A stretch of 58,123 nucleotides of DNA from Actinomycetes bacterium (GTDB lineage: Bacteria > Actinomycetota > Actinomycetes > Actinomycetales > Cellulomonadaceae). The notes below the pieces were generated by a model, which saw nothing but the letters and a program-made list of their open reading frames with translations, had not been told where the DNA came from and did no database searches. Where the stretch lies: positions 1-58,123 of the forward strand of contig JAEXPS010000115.1 in the NCBI GenBank assembly GCA_023438885.1, written 5' to 3'. Positions 32,890-41,514 of the stretch are shown here, piece by piece; positions within the stretch are counted from its first letter, which is position 1, and each line of letters opens with the position of its first letter. The position numbers and the translations under genes were made by a program.

Positions 32890-33773
32890 GCGCGACGACG
32901 ACCGCGGCCCCTGCGGCCACGCGACCGGCGCTGTCGGCGCGGAGCCGGCCCAGCCGGCCGGGATCGGTCCTCGTCCTCGTGGTGCTGGTCGCCATCGCGG
33001 TGGTGTACATCTACCCGTTCCTGATCCAGGTGGCGACGAGCTTCAAGACCGACGCCGAGGCGGCGAGCGACCCGCTCTCCTTGATCCCTCAGACGTTCAC
33101 GACGGCGGCGTACGAGCGCCTCTTCCGGAACTCGGACTTCCCGCTGTGGACGCGCAACTCGGCGATCGTCACGGTGCTGGTGACGGTGGGCCGGGTGGCG
33201 ATCGACTCTCTGGCCGGCTACTCGCTGGCGCGGCTGCGGTTCCGCGGCCGTGGGCTGGTGTTCGCGCTGCTCATCGCGGTGATGGCGGTCCCGGGCGTCG
33301 TGCTGCTGATCCCCAAGTTCCTCGTCATCAACCAGCTGGGCATGTACAACTCGTTCTCCGCCCTGGTGATCCCGCTCCTCGCCGACGCGGCCGGCATCTT
33401 CATCATGAAGAACTTCTTCGAGTCCATCCCGCCCGCCGTCGAGGAGGCCGCGCGGATCGACGGCGCGAGCACGTTCCGGGTGTGGCGCTCCATCGTGCTG
33501 CCCATGGCGGTCCCCGCCCTGGTCACCGTGACGATCCTGGCTTTCCAGGGCTCGTGGAACGAGCTGTCGCACTTCATCGTCGCGTCCTCGCGGGCCGACC
33601 TGTTCACGCTGACGAAGGGAGTGGCGCAGCTCGCCTCCGGTGCGCTGGCCTCCGGTCAGCAGTACCCGATCAAGCTGGCCGCCGCGGCGCTGATGACGAT
33701 CCCGGTCGCCGTGCTGTTCTTCGTCTTCCAGCGCCGCATCATGAGCACCGGGACGGGCGCGGTGAAGGAGTAG
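32886..33773 (+). CDS. CUT1 sugar ABC transporter permease 2 (MalG-like)
   Basis: A 295-residue permease with six membrane segments and EAA loop VEEAARIDGASTFRVWRSIV. The start ATG overlaps the upstream stop. No ATPase gene follows; CUT1 importers of actinobacteria often share one ATPase (MsiK) encoded elsewhere, which fits here. Confidence 0.93.
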   Translation: MSATTTAAPAATRPALSARSRPSRPGSVLVLVVLVAIAVVYIYPFLIQVATSFKTDAEAASDPLSLIPQTFTTAAYERLFRNSDFPLWTRNSAIVTVLVTVGRVAIDSLAGYSLARLRFRGRGLVFALLIAVMAVPGVVLLIPKFLVINQLGMYNSFSALVIPLLADAAGIFIMKNFFESIPPAVEEAARIDGASTFRVWRSIVLPMAVPALVTVTILAFQGSWNELSHFIVASSRADLFTLTKGVAQLASGALASGQQYPIKLAAAALMTIPVAVLFFVFQRRIMSTGTGAVKE

Positions 33774-33779
33774 GGCGGG

Positions 33780-33806
33780 TGTCCGATCCGGGCCTCGCCG
33801 TTCGTC
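33780..33806 (+). promoter_or_regulatory. candidate ECF42-type promoter before the YCII gene
   Basis: TGTCCGA at 33780-33786 and CGTC at 33803-33806 are spaced by 16 bases. This resembles the TGTCGA / CGTC-like motif reported for ECF42 sigma factors, with one extra base in the -35 box. I am working from memory of that motif, so treat it as a lead. Confidence 0.3.
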
Positions 33807-33818
33807 GTCCACATGAGA

Positions 33819-33836
33819 GGCGGCCGCCCGGCCGCC
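33819..33836 (+). terminator. short GC hairpin between importer and YCII genes
   Basis: GGCGGCC (33819-33825) and GGCCGCC (33830-33836) form a perfect 7-bp stem with a 4-base loop, 45 bases after the importer stop and 14 before the YCII start. It could end importer transcription or sit in the YCII leader. Confidence 0.4.
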
Positions 33837-33850
33837 GGAGCGAGGAGCAG

Positions 33851-34216
33851 ATGATGGCGCGCTACCTGATCTCGTTCGACCGCGGGTGGATGCAGTTCCC
33901 GGCCGAGGACCTCCCGGACGTCGCCAGGGCCGCCCGCGCGGTGATGCAGGAGGCCGCGAACGCCGGCGCGTTCGTGTTCTCCGGCGGGATCGACGACGAG
34001 GAGCCGACCACCCTCGTCGGCACCGACGGAACCGTCACCGACGGCCCGTACCCCGAGACCAAGGAGATGGTCGGCGGCTTCGCCGTCCTCGACGTCCCCA
34101 CGCGGGCCGACGCCGTCGCCTGGGCGTCCAAGATCGCGGCGGCCTGCCGCTGCGCTCAGGAGGTCCGGGAGATCCTGTACGACCCGCTCGTCGACACGCT
34201 GATGCAGCAGCCGTGA
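33851..34216 (+). CDS. YCII/DGPF-family protein linked to ECF sigma factor
   Basis: A 121-residue protein of the YCII-related (DGPF) family; the signature appears as DGPYPETKEMVGGFAVLD, with Tyr for the usual Phe. The N-terminus ARYLISFDRGWMQFP is unlike the commonest MKYMLLI start but fits the fold. ATG at 33851 or 33854 follows GAGGAG. Its last codons overlap the sigma factor start (GTGA region). DGPF proteins are regularly encoded beside ECF42 sigma factors; their biochemical role is unknown. Confidence 0.88.
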   Translation: MMARYLISFDRGWMQFPAEDLPDVARAARAVMQEAANAGAFVFSGGIDDEEPTTLVGTDGTVTDGPYPETKEMVGGFAVLDVPTRADAVAWASKIAAACRCAQEVREILYDPLVDTLMQQP

Positions 34217-35469
34217 CGCAGCCTCAGCTCGCCGAGGAGACGATCGTCCGGGCCCACCGGGAGGAGTGGGCCCGGGTGGTCGCGACCCTGGCGCGCCGGT
34301 TCGGCGACCTCGACGTCGCCGAGGACGCCGCGGCCGAGGCGTTCGCCACCGCGGTGGCCCGCTGGCCGCGCGACGGCGTCCCGGCGAATCCCGGCGCCTG
34401 GCTGACCACCACCGCAGCCCGCAAGGCGATCGACCGCCTGCGCCGGGAGTCGCGCCGTGACGAGAAGCACCAGGAGGCGGCGTTGCTGTTCCACGACGCC
34501 TCTCACGAAGCCCTGGGCGCCGTCGACGACGACCGGCTCCGGCTGATCTTCACCTGCTGCCACCCGGCCTTGGCACCTGAGGCGCGGATCGCGCTGACGC
34601 TCCGGATGGTCGGCGGGCTGACCGTGCCCGAGATCGCCCGCGCATTCCTGGTCCAGGAGGCCGCGATGGGCAAGCGCATCACCCGCGCGAAGTCCAAGAT
34701 CAAGGCCGCCCGCATTCCCTACCGGGTGCCGGCGGCGGACGACCTGCCCGCGCGCCTCGACACCGTCCTCGCCGTGCTGTTCCTCGTCTTCAACGAGGGG
34801 TACCTGGCGACGGGCTCGACCACGGACCCGGTCCGGGCGGACCTGGTCGCCGAGGCGATCCGGCTCGCCCGCCTGCTGCGCGAGCTCCTGCCCGGCAGCG
34901 GCGAAGTGGCCGGGCTGCTCGCGCTGATGCTCCTGACCGAGGCCCGCCGCCCCGCACGGCTGTCCGCTACAGGTGAGCTGGTGACGCTCGACGAGCAGGA
35001 CCGGGGGGCATGGGGCCGCACGCTGATCGACGAGGGCCACCGCCTGGTGCGCGAGCGCATCGCGGCCGTCGCCGCGGGTGCAGCGGCGCCGGGGCGGTAC
35101 CAGCTCCTGGCCGCGATCAACGCGGTCCACACCGACGCCCGGGACGCCCGGGACACGGACTGGCCCCAGATCGTGGCGCTGTACGACCGCTTGCTCGCCG
35201 TCGACCCGTCCCCCGTGGTCGCACTCAACCGGGCGGTCGCCGTCGCCGAGGTGGACGGACCGGACGTCGCACTCGCACTGGTCTCGCCCCTTCCGCTGGC
35301 GGACTACCACGCCTTCCACGCCACCCAGGCGGAGCTGCTGCGCCGCCTGGGCCGCAGCGACGAGGCACGCCGGGCCTACGGCCGCGCCATCGAGCTGGCC
35401 GGCAACACGGCCGAGGTGGCCCACCTCACGCGCCGCCGGGACCAGCTCGGTGCGGCCGGACGCGGCTAA
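34213..35469 (+). CDS. ECF42-type RNA polymerase sigma factor with C-terminal extension
   Basis: A 418-residue sigma-70 family protein. Region 2 is at about 10-80 (DLDVAEDAAAEAFATAV, then GAWLTTTAARKAIDRLRR) and region 4 at about 110-170 (ARIALTLRMVGGLTVPEIAR, KRITRAKSKIK). A long C-terminal domain (about 180-418) contains LFLVFNEGYLATG and TPR-like helices (AINAVHTDA, VALNRAVAVAE, AYGRAIELAGNTAE). This architecture and the DGPF gene next to it are those of group ECF42, where no anti-sigma factor is encoded and the extension is needed for activity. GTG start at 34213 overlaps the YCII stop. Confidence 0.92.
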   Translation: MTQPQLAEETIVRAHREEWARVVATLARRFGDLDVAEDAAAEAFATAVARWPRDGVPANPGAWLTTTAARKAIDRLRRESRRDEKHQEAALLFHDASHEALGAVDDDRLRLIFTCCHPALAPEARIALTLRMVGGLTVPEIARAFLVQEAAMGKRITRAKSKIKAARIPYRVPAADDLPARLDTVLAVLFLVFNEGYLATGSTTDPVRADLVAEAIRLARLLRELLPGSGEVAGLLALMLLTEARRPARLSATGELVTLDEQDRGAWGRTLIDEGHRLVRERIAAVAAGAAAPGRYQLLAAINAVHTDARDARDTDWPQIVALYDRLLAVDPSPVVALNRAVAVAEVDGPDVALALVSPLPLADYHAFHATQAELLRRLGRSDEARRAYGRAIELAGNTAEVAHLTRRRDQLGAAGRG

Positions 35470-36068
35470 GGCGCGAGCTCGTCGGGCAGCGGCTCGGCCT
35501 CGGCTCTGCGCTTGCGGCGACGGCGCAGCGCGACGAAGCTCCAGATGAGCGCGACGATCCCCAGCAGCACCAGGATCGGGACGAAGATGGCGACGAGCGA
35601 CAGCCCGACGCTGGCGCCGTCCTCCGCCGTCGAGACCGCCGGGGCGGCCAGCCCGAGGGTGGTCGCGTTCACCACCGGCCGGGTGGTCGCCTTGCCGGCG
35701 TGGACCAGCCCGGCGACCGCGACGCCCGCCAGCACGCTGACCCAGGAGTGCTCCTGCACCCACGTCGACGACTCCAGGTCGGCCGCTGCGCTGCTCGCGG
35801 CGAACACCAGGCCACCTGTCGCCGGGCGGATGAAGGTCTGGATCGCGTCGTTGACCGTGTCGACCGCGGGCACCTTGTCGAGCACGATCTCGGCGAGGAG
35901 CAGCACGGTGCCGATGCCGATCGCCCACCAGCTCGACATCCACTCGTACCCCACCGGGAGGGTGATCACGTCCGTGAACTTGTCCAGCAGCGCGACGACG
36001 AGAAAGGGGATGTACGCGTTGAGGCCCGCGGCAGCCGCGAGCCCGATCCCGGTGAGGGCGGCGAACAT
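35466..36068 (-). CDS. DUF4126 membrane protein
   Basis: A 200-residue protein starting MFAALTGIGLAAAAGLNAYI, the DUF4126 signature. About four membrane segments are visible (about 5-28, 47-64, 118-136, 156-182), and a basic C-terminal tail RRRRKRRAEAE. The function is unknown. Minus-strand TACCGT (36080-36075) ends six bases before the ATG, so the mRNA is probably leaderless. The stop overlaps the convergent sigma factor stop by four bases. Confidence 0.85.
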   Translation of the reverse strand: MFAALTGIGLAAAAGLNAYIPFLVVALLDKFTDVITLPVGYEWMSSWWAIGIGTVLLLAEIVLDKVPAVDTVNDAIQTFIRPATGGLVFAASSAAADLESSTWVQEHSWVSVLAGVAVAGLVHAGKATTRPVVNATTLGLAAPAVSTAEDGASVGLSLVAIFVPILVLLGIVALIWSFVALRRRRKRRAEAEPLPDELAP

Positions 36069-36074
36069 GACCCG

Positions 36075-36102
36075 ACGGTAGCGCGGGGGTCCCGGTTACG
36101 AT
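36075..36102. promoter_or_regulatory. divergent -10 hexamers for DUF4126 and guaB1
   Basis: Minus-strand TACCGT (36080-36075) lies six bases from the DUF4126 ATG. Plus-strand TACGAT (36097-36102) lies 19 bases from the guaB1 ATG at 36122, which has its own Shine-Dalgarno GAAAGGGG. Confidence 0.4.
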
Positions 36103-36121
36103 GGCGCGAAAGGGGTGCGAC

Positions 36122-37579
36122 ATGCGCTTTCTGCCCGGCCACGAGGCCACCCACGACCTGACCTACGGAGACGTGTTCCTCGTCCCGTCCCGCTCGGAGG
36201 TGTCGTCCCGGTTCGACGTCGACCTCGCCACCGCGGACGGCACCGGCACCACCATCCCCGTGGTGGTCGCCAACATGACCGCGGTCGCCGGCCGCCGGAT
36301 GGCCGAGACGGTCGCCCGGCGCGGCGGGCTCGCGGTGCTCCCGCAGGACACACCGGCAGACGTCGTCGCCGAGGTGGTGGCCAAGGTCAAGGCGTCCCAC
36401 CCCGTGGTGGAGACGGCGGTGACCGTCACCGGGCACGACACCGTCGGCGAGACCCTGGCACTCATCGGCAAGCGATCCCACGGCGCGGCCGTGGTGGTCG
36501 ACGACGGGCGACCCGTCGGGGTCGTCGCCGAGGCCGACTGCCTCGGAGTCGACCGCTACACGCAGGTGGCCGAGGTGATGGCCCACGAGCCGACCACGCT
36601 CGACCTCGCCGTGGTGGAGTCCGGCGGAGCCGGTGGTCTGCGCGCGGCCTTCGAGCAGCTGCACCACGCGCGGCGCCGGTTCGCCCCCGTGGTGGACGGC
36701 TCGGGACGCCTGGTCGGCGTGCTGACGCAGGTCGGCGCCCTGCGGTCGTCGATCTACTCCCCCGCGCTCGACGCCGGCGGGCGGCTGCGCGTCGCCGCCG
36801 CGGTCGGCGTCAACGGCGACGTCAAGCGCAAGGCGGCCGATCTGCTGGAGGCGCAGGTGGACGTGCTCGTCGTCGACACGGCGCACGGCCACCAGCGCAA
36901 GATGCTGGAGGCACTCGCCGCCGTGGCGTCGCTCGGGCCGCAGGTGCCGGTCGTCGCGGGCAACGTCGTGTCGGCCGAGGGCGTGCGCGACCTCGTCGCG
37001 GCAGGTGCGGACGTCGTCAAGGTCGGCGTCGGGCCAGGGGCGATGTGCACCACCCGGATGATGACCGCCGTCGGGCGGCCCCAGTTCTCCGCCGTCCTGG
37101 AGTGCGCCGCCGAGGCGCGCCGGCTGGGCCGGCACGTCTGGGCGGACGGCGGGGTGCGCTACCCGCGCGACGTCGCACTCGCACTGGCCGCCGGCGCGTC
37201 GCAGGTGATGATCGGCTCCTGGTTCGCGGGCACGCACGAGTCCCCCGGAGACCTGCACGCCGACGCTGACGGCCGGCTCTACAAGGAGAGCTTCGGGATG
37301 GCCTCCGCGCGGGCCGTCGCCGCCCGCACCCGCGGCGGGTCGGCGTTCGACCGCGCGCGCAAGGGCCTCTACGAGGAGGGCATCAGCTCGTCGCGGATGT
37401 ACCTGGACCCGAAGCGACCCGGCGTGGAGGACCTCCTCGACCAGATCACGGCCGGGGTCCGTTCCGCGGCGACGTACGTCGGCGCCGCCACGCTCGCCGA
37501 GTTCTACGAGCGCGCGGTGGTGGGCCTGCAGTCCACGGCGGGGTTCGACGAGGGGCGCCCGCTCCCGGACGGCTGGTGA
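36122..37579 (+). CDS. guaB1: GuaB1-family IMP dehydrogenase paralogue (probable GMP reductase)
   Basis: A 485-residue IMPDH/GMPR-family protein with a CBS pair inserted in the barrel (about 95-215: VTVTGHDTVGETLALI, AAVVVDDGRPVGVVAEAD, FAPVVDGSGRLVGVLTQ). The catalytic Cys309 lies in GPGAMCTTRMMTAVG; GSWFAGTHESPGD and the flap region YKESFGMASARAV follow. The mycobacterial GuaB1 has been shown to be a GMP reductase, so this protein probably recycles GMP to IMP with NADPH rather than making XMP. ATG 36122 is chosen because of the Shine-Dalgarno seven bases upstream. It heads a chain of overlapping genes to 39826. Confidence 0.88.
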   Translation: MRFLPGHEATHDLTYGDVFLVPSRSEVSSRFDVDLATADGTGTTIPVVVANMTAVAGRRMAETVARRGGLAVLPQDTPADVVAEVVAKVKASHPVVETAVTVTGHDTVGETLALIGKRSHGAAVVVDDGRPVGVVAEADCLGVDRYTQVAEVMAHEPTTLDLAVVESGGAGGLRAAFEQLHHARRRFAPVVDGSGRLVGVLTQVGALRSSIYSPALDAGGRLRVAAAVGVNGDVKRKAADLLEAQVDVLVVDTAHGHQRKMLEALAAVASLGPQVPVVAGNVVSAEGVRDLVAAGADVVKVGVGPGAMCTTRMMTAVGRPQFSAVLECAAEARRLGRHVWADGGVRYPRDVALALAAGASQVMIGSWFAGTHESPGDLHADADGRLYKESFGMASARAVAARTRGGSAFDRARKGLYEEGISSSRMYLDPKRPGVEDLLDQITAGVRSAATYVGAATLAEFYERAVVGLQSTAGFDEGRPLPDGW

Positions 37580-38280
37580 CCGTGAGCCGGAGCGTCCTGC
37601 TGCTGACCCACGTCGCCCACGAGGGTCCCGGCCTGATCTCGCGCGCCCTGGACGGCGTCCCGGTCACGGCTCGCACGGTGGTGGACGACCCCGCACCCCA
37701 CCTGCCGCCGCTCGAGGCGCTGGCAGGCGTCGTGGTGATGGGCGGGCCGCAGGACGCCGACGACGAGCGGGGCCATCCGGGTCTGGCCGCCGAACGGCGT
37801 CTGCTGTCCGAGGCCGTCGACGCCGACGTGCCGGTGCTGGGCGTGTGCCTGGGGATGCAGATCCTCGCTCTGGCGCTCGGTGCGCGGCTGCACCGGCGTC
37901 ACGGCACCGAGGTCGGCTTCCTGCCCGTCGACGTCGTGGCCGGCGACCCGGTCCTCGCCCCGGCGGGCCCGCGGCCGGTGGTGCTGCACTGGCACGACGA
38001 CGCGGTCGACCTGCCCGCGGGTGCGACGCTGCTCGCGTCGACGCTCACCACACCCGTCCAGGCGTTCCGCGCGGGCAGCGGCATCGGCATCCAGTTCCAC
38101 CTCGAGATGGAGGAGCCGCTGCTCGACCTGTGGCTCGGAACCCCGGCGATGACCTCTGGGCTGGAGCCCGGGCAGTCGAACGCGATGCGGCTGGAGTCAC
38201 GCCAGCACCTCGGCGCGCTGCGACCGGCGGCAGCCCTCGGCTTCGCCGCGTTCGGCGATGCCGTGCGGGCGCGCGCGTGA
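37576..38280 (+). CDS. class I glutamine amidotransferase
   Basis: A 234-residue stand-alone GATase. The nucleophile is Cys91 in VLGVCLGMQILA, and the His-Glu pair is in IQFHLEMEE. VVVMGGPQDADDE is the oxyanion region. Such proteins resemble the GMP synthase amidotransferase domain, but the acceptor is unknown. The GTG start overlaps the guaB1 stop (GTGA), linking it to purine metabolism by position. Confidence 0.87.
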   Translation: MTVSRSVLLLTHVAHEGPGLISRALDGVPVTARTVVDDPAPHLPPLEALAGVVVMGGPQDADDERGHPGLAAERRLLSEAVDADVPVLGVCLGMQILALALGARLHRRHGTEVGFLPVDVVAGDPVLAPAGPRPVVLHWHDDAVDLPAGATLLASTLTTPVQAFRAGSGIGIQFHLEMEEPLLDLWLGTPAMTSGLEPGQSNAMRLESRQHLGALRPAAALGFAAFGDAVRARA

Positions 38281-38933
38281 GCTCCGCGCAGGGCGACCTA
38301 CGGGCGCTCGTCGCCAGCCGCCCGGCCTGGGGGCCGGGCGGGAGCCTCACCGACGGGCTACGGCGCTCGGCGGTGCTGCTGCTCTTCGGAGTGCTGGACC
38401 AGGTCCCGGCCGCCAGTCACGCGGCGGCTGTCGCCGACGACCTCGACGTGCTGCTGACGCGCCGCTCCCCCGGGCTGCGCCACCACCCCGGTCAGGTCGC
38501 GTTCCCCGGCGGCGGCATCGACCCCGACGACGCCGGACCGGTGGCGGCCGCGCTGCGCGAGGCGGCCGAGGAGACCGGGCTGGACCCGCGGGGCGTCGAC
38601 GTGCTCGGCACCCTGCCGGACGTGCCGGTGACGGCGAGCGGCAACCTGGTGACGCCCGTGGTGGCGTGGTGGGCGCAGCCGTCGGCCGTCGCGGCCGCCG
38701 ACCCGGCCGAGACGGTCGACGTGTACCGGGTCCCCGTCGCCGACCTGCTCGCGCCCGGGTCCCGGGTCACGGCCGTGCTGCACCGGGCAGGGCGCACCTA
38801 CCGCGGGCCCGCGTTCCTGCTGCCCGACACGCTGCTGTGGGGCTTCACCGCGATGCTGCTGGACCGCGTGTTCGACGAGGTCGGCTGGTCGGTGCCCTGG
38901 GACACCGGCCGGGAAGTGCCGGTGCCGCTGTGA
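38277..38933 (+). CDS. NUDIX hydrolase, CoA pyrophosphatase-like
   Basis: A 218-residue protein. The Nudix box spans FPGGGIDPDDAGPVAAALRE followed by AAEETGL; just before it, RRSPGLRHHPGQVAFPGG matches the UPF0035/CoA-specific motif (LLTxRSxxLRxHxGQVxFPGG). These enzymes cleave CoA to 4'-phosphopantetheine and 3',5'-ADP. GTG start overlaps the upstream stop. Confidence 0.9.
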   Translation: MSSAQGDLRALVASRPAWGPGGSLTDGLRRSAVLLLFGVLDQVPAASHAAAVADDLDVLLTRRSPGLRHHPGQVAFPGGGIDPDDAGPVAAALREAAEETGLDPRGVDVLGTLPDVPVTASGNLVTPVVAWWAQPSAVAAADPAETVDVYRVPVADLLAPGSRVTAVLHRAGRTYRGPAFLLPDTLLWGFTAMLLDRVFDEVGWSVPWDTGREVPVPL

Positions 38934-39826
38934 GCGCACCGCCCCACCCGCTGCACGAGGTGGCCCTCGACGCGCCGCTGGTCCACCGCCTGCTGGCCGA
39001 GCAGCACCCCGACCTGGCGCACCTGCCGCTCGTGCGCGCCGGCCACGGCTGGGACAACGTGACGTTCCGGCTCGGCGACGCGCTCGCCGTGCGGCTGCCC
39101 GCCCGCCAGGCCGCAGCCGCCCTCGTCGAGCACGAGCAGCGCTGGCTCCCCGCGCTCGCACCGCTCCTGACGGTCGCCGTGCCCACGCCCGTGCGCGTGG
39201 GCCGGCCTGGAGCCGGGTACGCCTGGCCCTGGAGCGTGGTGCCGTGGCTGGCCGGCACGACGGCCGACGAGCTGACCGCGCAGCAGCGCGACCGGTGGGC
39301 GCCCCAGCTCGGCTCCGTGCTGGCGACCCTGCATCGCCGCGCCCCGGCAACGGCACCGCTCAACCCCGTGCGCGGGGTGCCCCTGCGCTCCCGGGCGGCC
39401 GCCGTCGAGGAGCGCCTCGTCGCCGCGGAGGAGCACCTGCGGACCGCCTGGCGGGACGGGCTCGCCGCTCCGGAGTGGGACGGCCCGCCGGTGTGGCTGC
39501 ACGGCGACCCCCACCCGGCCAACCTGCTCGCGACGGACGGCGACCTCGCCGCACTCCTGGACTGGGGCGACGTCACGGCCGGTGACCCCGCCAGCGACCT
39601 CGGCACCGTGTGGGCGGCGTTCACGGCCGCCGGCAGGGCACGGTTCTGGGCGGCGTACGCCGCCGGCTCGCCGTACGCCGCCGACCAGGCCCGGTTCGCC
39701 GCTCTGCGGACCCGGGCACGCGCCTGGGCCGCGGCCTACGTGCCGGTGTACCTCGCCCATCCCGACGAGCATCCCGGGCTGGCCCGCGCGGGCGCCCACG
39801 CGGCCCGCGAGCTGGCCACCGCCTGA
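38930..39826 (+). CDS. APH-family phosphotransferase
   Basis: A 298-residue aminoglycoside-phosphotransferase-fold kinase. The catalytic loop is WLHGDPHPANLL and the metal-binding motif is ALLDWGDVTAGDPASDLG. The N-terminal lobe has GWDNVTFRLGDALAVRLP with the glycine-rich loop. Family members phosphorylate many small molecules; resistance to aminoglycosides cannot be inferred. The GTG start overlaps the NUDIX stop, completing a four-gene chain from guaB1. Confidence 0.88.
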   Translation: MSAPPHPLHEVALDAPLVHRLLAEQHPDLAHLPLVRAGHGWDNVTFRLGDALAVRLPARQAAAALVEHEQRWLPALAPLLTVAVPTPVRVGRPGAGYAWPWSVVPWLAGTTADELTAQQRDRWAPQLGSVLATLHRRAPATAPLNPVRGVPLRSRAAAVEERLVAAEEHLRTAWRDGLAAPEWDGPPVWLHGDPHPANLLATDGDLAALLDWGDVTAGDPASDLGTVWAAFTAAGRARFWAAYAAGSPYAADQARFAALRTRARAWAAAYVPVYLAHPDEHPGLARAGAHAARELATA

Positions 39827-39835
39827 GCGGTGACG

Positions 39836-40600
39836 CTACTGCCGCCGCCTGCCGCGCCGCACAGCCCAGATCGAGACCAGCGCGAACACCACCACCCACA
39901 CCACGTAGTTGAGGACGAGCGCCCACAGCGGGTCCGTCGGCGGCGCCGCCGCGCTGGTCTGCAGCAGCTCACCTTCCATCTGCGGGTAGCGAACCAGCCC
40001 GGCGTACCCGTACATCGGGGTCCAGCGGGCGAGCGCGAGGATGGTGCCCGACAGCGGGACGAACAGGTTGCCGAGGAATCCGAACAGCACCAGCGACGCC
40101 GCCCCGACGCCGAGGGCGCTCTCGCTGCGGAACAGCTGCGCCACCGCCAGGCCGTAGAGGGCGAACAGCGCCGAGCCCAGCCACGCGATTAGGAACGTCG
40201 CGAGCCACCGCCCGCCCGTGTCCACCGTGGCACCCGTCGCCAGGCCGGCGGCGAACACGGCGGCCACCGCGGCGAGCGCGATGGTCATCGAGACGACGAC
40301 CTTCGTGGCGATGAACCCGCGCGGTCGCAGCGGCGTCAGCGCGAGCTGGCGGCCCCAGCCCTGCATCTGCTCGATGGCTGCGGAGCCCGAGATCGACGTC
40401 GCCGCGACGCTGGCGCCGTACGCCGCCATCGCGCACAGCACGTAGAACCGCGCGTTGCCGTGGCCCACCGCCTCGTCCCCGGCGGCGAAGGTCGAACCGA
40501 ACACGATGTACATCACCACCGGCAGGCCGACGGCGAAGGCGACGTTCATCACGTCGCGCAGCTGGCGCACCAGGTCGATGCGCAGGTAGGTGGCGTTCAC
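39836..40600 (-). CDS. ABC-2 type transporter permease
   Basis: A 254-residue permease with six membrane segments (for example about 24-42, 54-75, 105-130, 140-160, 170-190, 228-248). The sequence GWGRQLALTPLRPRGFIATK is typical of ABC-2 exporters of drugs or lipids. GTG start overlaps the ATPase stop. Substrate unknown. Confidence 0.9.
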   Translation of the reverse strand: MNATYLRIDLVRQLRDVMNVAFAVGLPVVMYIVFGSTFAAGDEAVGHGNARFYVLCAMAAYGASVAATSISGSAAIEQMQGWGRQLALTPLRPRGFIATKVVVSMTIALAAVAAVFAAGLATGATVDTGGRWLATFLIAWLGSALFALYGLAVAQLFRSESALGVGAASLVLFGFLGNLFVPLSGTILALARWTPMYGYAGLVRYPQMEGELLQTSAAAPPTDPLWALVLNYVVWVVVFALVSIWAVRRGRRRQ

Positions 40601-41505
40601 GCGGCTCCCCCCGTGAGCGCGAGGAAGGCCGACTCCAGGGTCGGCGCGGTGATCTCCAGGTCGCGGGCGTGCAGCTCGGTCAGCAGCAGCCGGGCGACGT
40701 CGTCGGACGAGGTGCCCGTCACCGTGACGCGGTCGCCCTCGTGCAGCACGTCGCGGACGCCCGGCACCGCACGCAGCCGGTCCACGACGCCGTCCGCAGC
40801 CGGCACCGTCGCCACCACCGTCCGGTCGCCGACGAGGCCGCGCAGCTGAGCCGTCGGCCCGTCGGCGAGGATCCGGCCGTGGTCGATCAGCACCGTGCGC
40901 GGCGCGAACGCCTGTGCCTCCTCCAGGTAGTGCGTGGCGAACACCACCGTGCGGCCCTCGCGGGTCTCCTCGTGCATCGCCTCCCAGAACGCACGGCGTG
41001 CCGCGACGTCCATGCCGGCCGTCGGCTCGTCGAGCACCAGGAGCGCGGGGTCCGGGAGCAGCGCGAGGGCGAACCGCAGCCGCTGTTGCTCTCCGCCGGA
41101 GCACTTCTGCACCCTGCGGTCGGCGAGCTCGGTGACCCCCGCACGGTCCATGACCGCCGGGACGCGGTCGGTGACGCCGTGCAGCGCCGCGATGACGCGG
41201 ACCGTCTCGCCCACCGTCAGGTCACGCAGCAGGCCGCCGGACTGAAGGACCGCCGAGACCTGGCCGCCGGTCACCGCCTCGCGCGGGGAGCGGCCGAACA
41301 CCTCCAGCGTGCCCGACGTCGGCGGGACCAGGCCGAGGCACATGTCCAGCGTGGTCGTCTTGCCGGCGCCGTTGGGGCCGAGGAAGGCGACGATCTCGCC
41401 GGACCCGACCTCCACGTCGATCCCGTCGACGGCGACCACCGGTTGGGATCCTGCCGAGTACACCTTGCGAAGGCCGCGAAGCCGCAGCGCGGGTGAAGGG
41501 GGCAC
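40597..41505 (-). CDS. ABC transporter ATP-binding protein (ABC-2 type)
   Basis: A 302-residue ATPase: Walker A GPNGAGKTTT, signature CSGGEQQRLRFALALL, Walker B LLVLDEPTAGMD, H-loop FATHYLEEA. A C-terminal DrrA/CcmA-like domain of about 85 residues follows (VVATVPAADGVVDRLRAV). The GTG start has a -10-like TAACGT (41517-41512) six bases upstream whose first three bases are the stop codon of the serpin gene. Pairs with the downstream ABC-2 permease. Confidence 0.93.
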   Translation of the reverse strand: MPPSPALRLRGLRKVYSAGSQPVVAVDGIDVEVGSGEIVAFLGPNGAGKTTTLDMCLGLVPPTSGTLEVFGRSPREAVTGGQVSAVLQSGGLLRDLTVGETVRVIAALHGVTDRVPAVMDRAGVTELADRRVQKCSGGEQQRLRFALALLPDPALLVLDEPTAGMDVAARRAFWEAMHEETREGRTVVFATHYLEEAQAFAPRTVLIDHGRILADGPTAQLRGLVGDRTVVATVPAADGVVDRLRAVPGVRDVLHEGDRVTVTGTSSDDVARLLLTELHARDLEITAPTLESAFLALTGGAA

Positions 41506-41514
41506 GGGACGACG

